Positions 1-7,400 of a stretch of 9,422 bases of DNA are shown one piece after another (position 1 is the stretch's first letter; each line of letters begins with the position of its first letter). The translations under genes were made by a program, and so were the position numbers. The stretch spans positions 1 to 9,422 of the forward strand of contig JABGQJ010000268.1 in the NCBI GenBank assembly GCA_018648945.1, written 5' to 3'. Below the pieces are notes generated by a model that saw only the letters and a list, made by a program, of their open reading frames with translations, was not told the DNA's origin and searched no databases. The DNA is from Victivallales bacterium (GTDB taxonomy: Bacteria; Verrucomicrobiota; Lentisphaeria; Oligosphaerales; Lenti-02).

Positions 1-128
1 CATTCGGTGCCCAACATGCTGTGGTTGCGGTCAAGGGCTCGCCTGACCTTGGGCAGCGGGTAGGCAATGCTGACCAGACGCGCTAGCCTGTCAACCGCCG
101 GCAGGCACAGACACGCTCGCGGCGCTAC

Positions 129-145
129 ATTCCAGAGCACGGAAT
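129..145. promoter_or_regulatory. small inverted repeat upstream of the secreted CBM9 protein gene
   Basis: ATTCC and GGAAT form a perfect 5-bp inverted repeat with a 7-base spacer, 28 bp upstream of the start codon. It overlaps TACATT (126-131), which matches 4 of 6 bases of a sigma-70 -10 box but has no convincing -35 partner at 17-18 bp. It could be a small operator or leader hairpin. An inverted repeat this short can occur by chance, so the call is weak. The rest of 1-173 shows no gene: all three forward frames meet a stop by position 86. Confidence 0.2.
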
Positions 146-158
146 CTCCCCTGCACCT

Positions 159-164
159 AAGGAG
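159..164 (+). promoter_or_regulatory. ribosome binding site of the 994-residue secreted protein
   Basis: AAGGAG lies 9 bases before the ATG at 174. This is a near-perfect Shine-Dalgarno sequence at normal spacing, and together with the signal peptide that follows it fixes this start. Confidence 0.8.
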
Positions 165-173
165 ACGATAGGT

Positions 174-3158
174 ATGACACGCTCTGTTTTCGCTATCCTC
201 GTGGTTCTGACCGCCATCCTGCAGGCCAATGACTACCATGTGATCCCCTTCGACGTCGATCCCCCGGTTGCCATCGACGGACGCTTGGAGGACTGGGCCA
301 CCATCCCCAACGCCCTGGAACTGAAGCGGCCCGAACTGGTGACCTTCGGCGCGAAGGACTGGACCGGCCCGAACGACCTGAGCGCCACCATCCGCCTGGC
401 CTGGCGGCACGGCGGCTTGTTCGTGGCCGCCACGGTCACCGATGACGTGGTATTCCAGGAACTGACCGGGCGGGACATGTTCAAGGGCGACCATCTGGAG
501 GTCTACGTGGATCTCACCCCAGGCGTGGAGGAAAAACGCACGGCCTTCGGGCGCGGCCAGTTCCAGTTCGGCATCAGTCCCGGCTCGCTGGGCGAGAAGA
601 TCGGCGGGCAGATCCTGCCTGCGGAAGTCCACATCTGGCGCCCTGAGGGCCTCGTGCCCAAGGGCGCGCAAGTCGCCGCTCGCCGCCTGCCAAACGGCTA
701 CCAACTCGAGGCCTTCATCCCCTTCGCGGCGCTGGGTTCCGCCAAAGTCTCCATGCACCAGGATGTGAATTTCGAAGTCGCCCTGTCCGACTGCGATGGT
801 GCGCCCCCCAGCCAGGACACAATGATCACCTCCTCCCCCGCCAAGTGGGCCTACTCCCGCAAGCGGCTCGTCCCCGCCGTCTTCGGCGACGGCAACGGCA
901 AAGCCCCCGCCCCCACCCGCGAGCTGGCCGTGGCCGCATCGCTGGTCGCCCCTCCCGGCAAGACCGCTTCGACCCCAGTCACCACGATTGCCATTCCCAA
1001 GGAGAAGGACGCCTTCCTCTACTTCCAAGCCCGTCTGCACCGCCCGAGGGTGGCGGGCTTCCGCGCCGGCTGCCTATCGGTAGGGGTCAACGGCACCCAA
1101 CTGGACGGCAAGCGCATCAGCAACCGCCCGCGCCGCTCCATGTGGATGAGTGGGAAAGAGAGCGTCTTCGTCTCCGCCGACGGGCGCCTCACCGTTCCCT
1201 ACACCCCCAGTCCCAGGGCCTACGACCGCCATCCCACCTACGCTCTCACCGACAACGTGAAGGGCTGCGACTTCGAATTCCGCATCAGCGACCTCCTCAA
1301 ACCTGGCGAGAACACGGTTGATTTCCGCAGCCGGGTCGTGCCACAGAAGAACAGCAATCTCGACATCACCATCGAAAACGTTGCCATCCGCCTGCGGCCC
1401 AAGGGCGCAGCCGGCTCTGGCCCCAAGCCCGCGCCCACCGGCCCGCTGGACGTCTTCGAGCCACAACCTACCGTCGGTCCCACCTACACCAATCTCACGG
1501 TGTCGGCAGGCACCATTCGCTTTGCCATGGGCCAGGAGAAGTTTGAGGTGAACAGCCGCTTCTCGCTGCCAGACGGGAAGTGGGCCACCGCCTCGAACAA
1601 CCAGTTCACGCACGAGCGCACAGTCACCCAGCACCCCGAGTGGATCGAGGTGCGCGACACCTTCGTCAACCGCACCGACCAGGACCTGCCGATCATCCAG
1701 ATCCACAACGCCCCCATCGCCAAGGCCCGTCGCCAGCGGGTGTGGCTGAGCAGTCTTGAGCAATTCTCCGGCACCGGCCGGCTGGCCGTGCCCTCCAATC
1801 CCAGCGCCTTCACCACGGTGGGCAAGGTGGGGGTCGGCATCCTGCCGCTGAATGATGTCTTCCGCATCCACGGCATCCAGGAAACCGACGAGAACGGCAT
1901 CACCATTGCCGACCGGGAGTTCTACCTGCCCCCCGGCAAGACGTACACCGCCGAGTGGGCCATCGTCCCCGTGCCCAAGCCAGACATGTGGGCCTTTGTC
2001 AACGCCACCCGCCGCCTCCTGGACGCCAACTTCACGAACCAGGTCCAGTTCGCCTTCCTCGCCCACCGCGAAGCCATCTACAAATGGTCGGACGACCTGT
2101 TCCGCGCCTTCGTCGAGCGCAAGAACGCCGATGTCATCTGCCAGGGCCTCTACTTTGCCCGCTGGAATGGGCGCCTGCCCCACGGTCTGGCCTTCGATGC
2201 CATGAGCGACAAGTTCGACTACTACCGAGATATGGGCAAGCGCCTGCGCAAGACCTTCCCCGATGGCTCGGTCCATCATGGTGTCTACTACCATTGCTTC
2301 CTCGACGTGATGGACGAGAACATGGAGAGATTCAAGGACTGTCGCCGCATCGATGCCGCTGGCAACCACATGGGCTACAGCGGCAAGTACCCCTATCTCA
2401 TGCTCTACGTCCCCACCCTCGAGAACGACTGGGGCAAGGCGGTGGCCAAGGGCATCGATATCCGCCTCGACGACCTCAAGGCCGATGCCTTCTACTGGGA
2501 CGAGTACAATCAGTCGCGCGGTGCCTACACCTACAACATGGAGGATGGCTGCTCCGCCAGCATCGATCAGAACACCCACGCCATCAAGCGCAAGAAGGGG
2601 GCGGTACACCTGCTCAGCCTGCCCTTCCTGAAGCACCACATCAGCCGCATCCAGAAGCGGGGTGTCCCCTTCGTCGGCAACGGCGCGCCCTACTCCCGCA
2701 GCCTGGCCCAGCTCAAATTCCAGACCTTCACGGAAACCGGCAGCATCTCCAACTGCCACAAGACCATCTTGCACAGTCCCGTGGCCCTGGGCGACCACAT
2801 CACCGAGCGCACCCTGCAAGACGCCTATGATGTCATGCTCCGGGCCCTGCATTGGGGGTGCATCTATAACTGGTATTCCGGCACCATCATCCCCAAGTAC
2901 AAGACCATCACCGAGCACATGTTCCCCTTCACTCCCATCGAACTGCATTCCGGCTACGTGGTCGGCAAGGAACGCATCCTGACCGCCAAGAGCGGCCTCT
3001 TCGGCTGGGGCGACGATGCCGCCTTCGACATCCACGTCTACGACCGCACCGGTCGCGAGACCAAGGGCAGCGAAGCCAAACGCGTGCTTCGCGACGGCAA
3101 GGCCTACGCCGAAATCCGCATCGCCGAAGGCTACAGCGCCGCCATCGTGCGGCGCTGA
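174..3158 (+). CDS. secreted CBM9-like domain protein with TIM-barrel-like (putative glycoside hydrolase) C-terminal half
   Basis: A 994-residue exported protein, probably carbohydrate-active. Residues 1-18 form a signal peptide (Arg3, hydrophobic core, likely cleavage after LQA). Residues about 20-240 resemble the CBM9-like/DOMON beta-sandwich: I34-DGRLEDW, a strand ending in TDD at 89-91, and GDHLEVYVD at 105-113. Residues about 250-408 look like another beta-rich module, and a Pro/Gly/Ala linker covers about 409-424. A further beta-rich part leads to residue about 640. From about N651 the pattern suggests a TIM barrel, with D771-AFYWDEYN ending a strand as in many retaining hydrolases (candidate acids D776 and E777) and E854 in a later strand end. 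The last 60 residues look like a C-terminal beta domain. The order beta-sandwich, barrel, beta domain recalls clans such as GH31/GH36, but I cannot assign a family. It stands alone, followed by a palindrome cluster. Gene existence and export are secure; the enzyme role is inferred. Confidence 0.85.
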   Translation: MTRSVFAILVVLTAILQANDYHVIPFDVDPPVAIDGRLEDWATIPNALELKRPELVTFGAKDWTGPNDLSATIRLAWRHGGLFVAATVTDDVVFQELTGRDMFKGDHLEVYVDLTPGVEEKRTAFGRGQFQFGISPGSLGEKIGGQILPAEVHIWRPEGLVPKGAQVAARRLPNGYQLEAFIPFAALGSAKVSMHQDVNFEVALSDCDGAPPSQDTMITSSPAKWAYSRKRLVPAVFGDGNGKAPAPTRELAVAASLVAPPGKTASTPVTTIAIPKEKDAFLYFQARLHRPRVAGFRAGCLSVGVNGTQLDGKRISNRPRRSMWMSGKESVFVSADGRLTVPYTPSPRAYDRHPTYALTDNVKGCDFEFRISDLLKPGENTVDFRSRVVPQKNSNLDITIENVAIRLRPKGAAGSGPKPAPTGPLDVFEPQPTVGPTYTNLTVSAGTIRFAMGQEKFEVNSRFSLPDGKWATASNNQFTHERTVTQHPEWIEVRDTFVNRTDQDLPIIQIHNAPIAKARRQRVWLSSLEQFSGTGRLAVPSNPSAFTTVGKVGVGILPLNDVFRIHGIQETDENGITIADREFYLPPGKTYTAEWAIVPVPKPDMWAFVNATRRLLDANFTNQVQFAFLAHREAIYKWSDDLFRAFVERKNADVICQGLYFARWNGRLPHGLAFDAMSDKFDYYRDMGKRLRKTFPDGSVHHGVYYHCFLDVMDENMERFKDCRRIDAAGNHMGYSGKYPYLMLYVPTLENDWGKAVAKGIDIRLDDLKADAFYWDEYNQSRGAYTYNMEDGCSASIDQNTHAIKRKKGAVHLLSLPFLKHHISRIQKRGVPFVGNGAPYSRSLAQLKFQTFTETGSISNCHKTILHSPVALGDHITERTLQDAYDVMLRALHWGCIYNWYSGTIIPKYKTITEHMFPFTPIELHSGYVVGKERILTAKSGLFGWGDDAAFDIHVYDRTGRETKGSEAKRVLRDGKAYAEIRIAEGYSAAIVRR

Positions 3159-3174
3159 CGGAAAGAGCCACAAA

Positions 3175-3208
3175 GCTCAGCTAGTGTTGCGCGCAACATT
3201 GGCCGAGC
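3175..3208. repeat. 34-bp palindrome after the secreted protein gene
   Basis: Two 17-base arms meet without a loop. The central 14 bases, TGTTGCGCGCAACA, are perfectly palindromic, and 14 of 17 arm positions pair overall. It lies 16 bp after the stop codon at 3158. It could act in transcript 3'-end stabilisation or factor-dependent termination, but no T-run follows, so it is not a classic intrinsic terminator. A dyad with no spacer also fits a protein-binding site or a REP-like element. Confidence 0.5.
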
Positions 3209-3218
3209 TCTGGAGCTT

Positions 3219-3287
3219 GGGGCGCGGGGCCAGTCCCGGACCCCTCGTGGAGGTTTCGGCGCGCCGGTCCGCCGCTCCGCGGCAGAC
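3219..3287. repeat. cluster of three further palindromes
   Basis: Three dyads follow one another. At 3219-3244, two G4 runs face C3 and C4 runs, with a 3x3 internal bulge and a 5-base loop. At 3257-3266 there is the perfect 10-bp palindrome CGGCGCGCCG. At 3267-3287, GCCGC and GCGGC flank a TCC loop, extended by GTC/GAC across one mismatch. With the palindrome at 3175 they make about 110 bp of nearly continuous dyad symmetry, typical of REP/BIME-type intergenic elements, although GC-rich DNA forms such dyads more easily. Confidence 0.4.
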
Positions 3288-3687
3288 CCGCTCGCCGAAG
3301 CGTTCGCCTTGCTCGCGCACCGATGCAGGACCGCACGCAGAAACAGTGCCACCGTGACGCGGAATCCCACGTAGGGGAGCCAGTCCCCGTTCCTCCCGCG
3401 CCACCGGACTCCTCTGGCGGCATCCGGAGCCGAGACCACCGCCTTCCGTTCGCACCAAAAGAACATGTCCCCCATTTCAGCCGGTCGGTTCGGAACAGGA
3501 CACTCACGATGCAGTAGAAGTGATCGGCCGTCAGCCCTCGGCGTTGGGCATGGGGGTTCAGCAGAGAGGCGAGCAGAGAGGGACGCGGATCCGGGGTTGG
3601 TTCAAGGTCAGATCGGGGTTCATCCGGATATCGTGGCCATAGATGGGGTGGTTCGGGAGTTGCCGATGCGGGGTCTGTCGGGAAAGT

Positions 3688-3740
3688 GGCACAGGCGTTT
3701 CGCCCGTGTCTTCCGGTCCCAAAGCGGCGAGACGCCGCTT
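3688..3740. repeat. REP-like pair of hairpins in opposite orientation
   Basis: Hairpin 1 (3688-3710) has 10-base arms with one mismatch, one G-T wobble and a TTT loop. Hairpin 2 (3722-3740) has perfect 8-bp arms (AAGCGGCG and CGCCGCTT) with an AGA loop. Read on the minus strand, hairpin 1 has the core GGCGAAACGCC; hairpin 2 has GGCGAGACGCC on the plus strand. The two are thus near-identical cores in head-to-head orientation 11 bp apart, the layout of BIME-type units. Similar hairpin pairs are, to my recollection, common in intergenic DNA of PVC bacteria. One copy only is visible here. Confidence 0.6.
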
Positions 3741-3783
3741 CTACTTTGGCCAGCGTCCATGCGGTGGCTCCATGGCCACGAAA

Positions 3784-3811
3784 GGCCTTGAGGACGGGTT
3801 GCTCTGTACTC
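3784..3811 (+). repeat. motif copy 1, upstream of the three-gene operon
   Basis: The core GGACGGGTTGYTYTGTACTC (3792-3811) recurs with 18 of 20 identical bases at 8892-8911, after the operon and in the same orientation. The similarity extends upstream through GGCCT. This copy ends 16 bp before the -35 box, where an activator site would sit. Its role is unknown: regulatory site, dispersed repeat and recombination scar are all possible. Confidence 0.5.
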
Positions 3812-3827
3812 GGGGAGACAAACGGGA

Positions 3828-3856
3828 TTGTCTGATGGCGTGGGACATGCTACCTT
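3828..3856 (+). promoter_or_regulatory. sigma-70-type promoter with extended -10 for the three-gene operon
   Basis: TTGTCT (3828-3833, 4 of 6 to TTGACA) and TACCTT (3851-3856, 3 of 6 to TATAAT) are separated by exactly 17 bp. A TG one base before the -10 box gives the extended form TGnTA, which compensates for a weak hexamer. Transcription would start near 3863, leaving a leader of about 30 bases before the ATG at 3894. The upstream in-frame TTG at 3828 coincides with the -35 box, which argues against it as a start codon. Confidence 0.55.
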
Positions 3857-3878
3857 GGACTCCGTGTCTGGTCCAAGG
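3853..3878. promoter_or_regulatory. perfect inverted repeat over the -10 box and transcription start (operator or leader hairpin)
   Basis: CCTTGGAC and GTCCAAGG are perfect 8-bp arms with a 10-base spacer, so the half-sites are 18 bp apart. The left arm overlaps the -10 hexamer, the spacer covers the expected transcription start, and the right arm ends one base before the ribosome binding site. This position suits a dimeric repressor or, in RNA, a hairpin beside the Shine-Dalgarno sequence. The dyad is seen directly; the function is inferred. Confidence 0.5.
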
Positions 3879-3879
3879 C

Positions 3880-3885
3880 AAGAGG
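3880..3885 (+). promoter_or_regulatory. ribosome binding site deciding the start at 3894
   Basis: AAGAGG sits 8 bases before the ATG at 3894. No comparable site precedes the longer TTG alternative at 3828, so the 193-residue reading is preferred. Confidence 0.6.
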
Positions 3886-3893
3886 ATGCAACC

Positions 3894-4475
3894 ATGACGA
3901 AGGCACGTGAACTGTTCCTGATCCCGGATGGGACATACACCGGGGAAGCGTTCAAGAAGAACTGGCGACTGATCCGGAAACGGATTGGCTCTTGGGCCAA
4001 ACCGCCAGCCGACGTGATGGATGACACTCTCCAGCAGTTGCACGCCCTGTGGCACACGGGAGACGAACTGGAGTGGACATGCAGCGTGGAGGATGCGGCC
4101 GTGTGGCTGAACCTGCTGGTCGGGCAGGCCTGCACGGGAGCGGACAGCCCAGAGGAACTGGCCAAGTGCATGGACCCGCCCGAAGCACAGGCCATCGCCC
4201 TTGTCGCGCTTTGGTTGGGGGACAGGGAAGCCGCCCGATTCCCGGACGGCCCCGTCGGCGAGGGGTTGTTTGGCCGGGACACCCCGGACACATGGCCCAA
4301 CCAAGCCAGCCAGTCCCCGGCCATGGCCGGCATCCGGTTCACCATTCTGGACCCCAAGTCCCTCGAGCGGTGGAAGGTCCTCGGGGGAACCCAGCAAGAT
4401 GACTTCGCCGACCGACACAGCCGGACCTTCCGCAAGACAGTCCAGATACCCGCCGCCCAATTCGCCAGCCAATGA
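3894..4475 (+). CDS. hypothetical protein, first gene of the GspK-like operon
   Basis: A 193-residue protein I do not recognise. It has no signal peptide or membrane segment and should be cytoplasmic. It is mostly helical in the first 120 residues, rich in tryptophan (8) and acidic patches, with three cysteines that form no metal-binding spacing. A Pro/Asp-rich stretch in the middle is followed by a basic tail. The ATG is chosen over the in-frame TTG at 3828 because the promoter and AAGAGG site lie between them. Its stop overlaps the next start as ATGA (4472-4475), which implies translational coupling and a shared transcript with the GspK-like gene. By position it may be an accessory factor of the secretion or pilus apparatus, but no motif supports a specific job. 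Confidence 0.75.
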   Translation: MTKARELFLIPDGTYTGEAFKKNWRLIRKRIGSWAKPPADVMDDTLQQLHALWHTGDELEWTCSVEDAAVWLNLLVGQACTGADSPEELAKCMDPPEAQAIALVALWLGDREAARFPDGPVGEGLFGRDTPDTWPNQASQSPAMAGIRFTILDPKSLERWKVLGGTQQDDFADRHSRTFRKTVQIPAAQFASQ

Positions 4476-7400
4476 AGCGCACAGCGGGAACCCCCTTCGC
4501 AGTCATGCACTGCCCAGCCAGTCGCCTCCCCAAAGGGCCAACCGTGCAACGGACACCTGCCAACCCGCCGCCGCTCCCCGCATCCTCCCAGGCCCAGTCG
4601 GGCATGACGTTGCTCTTCACCCTCGGTTTCCTCAGCTTCATGCTGAGCATGATGCTGAGCTTGGTCACGGTGGGTCGGTCGCAACAGCGGTCCGCCAGCG
4701 GGACCAGCGATTCTGTGCGTACCCGCCTGATCGCCGGGTCCGCCATGGAGCGAGCCCTGGCCGAGCTTCGCGTGGGCTGCAAAGGGCAGCTGTTCCCTGC
4801 CGACAGCTTCATCGCGCCAGACGATGGCAGCGCCTGGGAGGAACGCCGGCTCCTGACGGGACGCGATGCCAGCGGCACGGAGGGCGACCTCAAGTCCGGC
4901 CTGGATGACGCGGTATCGGCCGTCGTGTCGGGCATGCAGCTCACCCCGCATGGCGCGCCAAGCGCCGACGCCACCTGGATCCCGGTGCTGAGCAGTGTGG
5001 TTGACGAAGGGGAAACGACGACGGCGATCATCGGCCGCTACAACTACGTCCTGCTCGACGAGTCCGGACGCATCGATCCCGGTGCCGTCGTGCGCAGAGA
5101 GCAGTCCGAACAGAGCGACCTGGCCGTGCGCCTGGGCTATCCGGTCTCCGACATCGCCCTGGGCGACCTCGGCTTCACCAACCCCGACGCCTTCAACTAC
5201 CAGGACGCCGACTTCCCCGGCAAGATGCCCGATGTGGGCCGCTGGTTCTCCGTCGCCCACATGGTTCGCAGCATGGGGCTGTCCCAGCAGGACGTGGATC
5301 TCGCCACGCGCACCCTCCATCCCTTCAGCAACGACACCGAAATGCTCTGGCGCGACCGCAACGACAATGGCAGATGGGACGTGGGCGAGGATTCGCCGCG
5401 CTTCAACATCGTCGCCGAAACCGATCCCAGCGTCCTCTACCATCAGTTCGTCGGGGCCGCGCAGAGCTTCTGGGCCACCGCGGACGACGGCACCAACGCC
5501 GGTTCCGACGACTGCGCCTGGCTCAAACAACTGGACAGCTCGCCCTGGTTCAGAAACTGGCGCGACCGCATCTTTGCGGACTACGCGGAGCCGGAGCGCA
5601 CCTTCCGCGCCCGGGCCGCCGTGGCCGCGCAGGTGGCCGTGAACATCAGGGATTATGCCGACCCGGACAGCGAGCCGACCAGCGTATACCTCGGCAGCGA
5701 CGGGGACATCCACCTCGGCTCGGCTTCCGCCACCCTGACTCTCCATGGCATCGAGAACAACTGGGGCGTCTCCGAGGTGACCATGCGGGTGCAGGGCGAT
5801 ATCGTCCTGAGTGAGAAGGAGCAAAAGAGCAAGGACACGGAGACGACCCCCGATTCGTCCGAGGACATCGACTTCGATGTGATCGGCGGCCATGTCGTGC
5901 CCCGGGAAGCCTACGAAGCAAGCGTGACCGTCCTCGGCGTGCAGCTCGGCATGTACGACATGAACTACACCCCCGCACGCTTCATGTACTGGTGCGGCGT
6001 CACGGCGGATGTCGAGCTCGGCAAAGACATCCTTCAGCCTTGGGGTGACTACACGAACTGCAACGACAACAACCTGAACGACGAGAACAACCCGCGCAAC
6101 TACGACATCCCCGACACCTACCCCGCCGGCACGCGCATCGCGGTCCGCTCGCGCTACTACTCCCACACCCAGACCTACGACTCCAGCACCCAGCGGTACG
6201 TGACCAGCCCCAGCTGGAGCTGCTTCGAAGCTCTCGAATCGGACAAGAGCCGCCAACAGGTCAAGGTGCTCAGGGACGGCGCCCCCCTCCCCGAGATCAC
6301 CACGGCCTCGAACCAGAATCAGGCAGCATACTACCTCGAGGACTACGTGGAGAATGGCAGGATCTCCCTCCAGCCCAACCAGGCGATCTTCCTCCACGAA
6401 ACCAACACCAGCAAGTCCGGCATGGGGCAGGACTTCCAGGACCTCGTCGTCCTCGTCACCCTGCGTCGGGCCAATCCCCCCGCCAGACCGAAAATCACCA
6501 CCACGTTCACCATCGACGGCGAGGTCAATATCAACCCGAACAACGGCGCGGACCAGTTCTACATCACCAAGCCCGGCGGCTCCCAGATCACTCGGGACGA
6601 CCTGCACAAGTACGGGCAGGACTACACCGGCCCAGCCACCTGGATCCATGTCCGCCCCAAGGGCAACGGGAATGAAAACAGCATCACCCTGAACGGCGTC
6701 AACTACCCCCTGCGGAACGGGCGCACCTACGATTTCTCGGGCTCCTTCAACATCCACCTTTACAACGACAAGTATGTCGATGGGAAGGCCATGGGGCACT
6801 GGTGGATTGACCTGGATGGCGCCTTCGTCATCGTGGTCGACGAAGGGCAGACCTACGCGATTGAGGAAGAACCGGTGGAAGAGGAGGCGGTGCCACCGGT
6901 GGAGGAAACCACCACCGTGATCACGCCCGGAGAGGATGCCACCGGCATGCAGATCGGCAGCACGGGCAGCAACCTGCGGGTGCGGGCTGGCTTCCAGGTC
7001 GAGCTGTTCTACCCCTTCGGCGAGGACGAACACCTGGAATTTCCACCGGAAAGCGTGACCGTCCAGTACACCGTCAAGTTGGCCACGGCCGCGGGCCAGA
7101 CACTGAACCATACCGGCACGGTGGATGTGCTCCCGGCCACAGCTTCGAACGTCGATGGCGGCACCCTCCTCTGGACGCCCGAGTACAGCAACGGCGACTG
7201 GCTGGTGATCAAGAATGCCTTCGCGAAGGACCAGGAGCCGGCGCTGGACACCTACGTCATCACCATGGCCCGGATCGACAGCATCGTGATCCATGACCGC
7301 CTCGGCGAAGTCGTGGACCGGGTCCCCTCGTCCAGCGGCCCCCTCTGTTCCTGGGCTTCAAGCTCCGCCACCAATACGGACCAGAACTTCTTCGCCAACG

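Larger units (their letters stand above)
3159..3893. other. 735-bp intergenic region rich in palindromes, no credible gene
   Basis: Short open frames exist on both strands but none has a ribosome binding site, a recognisable domain or support from neighbours. The region holds a cluster of palindromes (3175-3287), a REP-like hairpin pair (3688-3740), one copy of a motif that recurs beyond the next operon (3784-3811) and the operon promoter (3828-3856). Positions about 3290-3680 show no structure I can name. One minus-strand frame there contains a GFRV string that faintly recalls the end of SUMF1/formylglycine-generating-enzyme domains; see the findings. Confidence 0.7.

Noticed and set aside
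1..86. C-terminal end of an upstream plus-strand gene
   Set aside because: All three frames stop by position 86 and the short peptides show no recognisable ending, so no frame can be chosen.
66..95. A divergent minus-strand promoter with TTGACA at 95-90
   Set aside because: The -35 box is perfect, but the -10 at 17-bp spacing (CAGCAT) matches only three bases, and no minus-strand gene with a ribosome binding site is visible before the window edge.
1074..3173. A 699-codon open frame on the minus strand
   Set aside because: It is antisense to the secreted CBM9 protein, with the same biased composition and no domain. It is a by-product of high GC at third codon positions.
3828..3893. TTG start at 3828 for the first operon gene
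   Set aside because: The TTG is part of the likely -35 box, and a ribosome binding site stands right before the ATG at 3894.
3620..7294. A 1224-codon open frame on the minus strand
   Set aside because: It lies opposite the operon, where the GspK-like protein shows clear family motifs. It has no recognisable domain and a low-complexity Val/Gly/Ala/His make-up, as expected from the antisense frame of a GC-rich gene.
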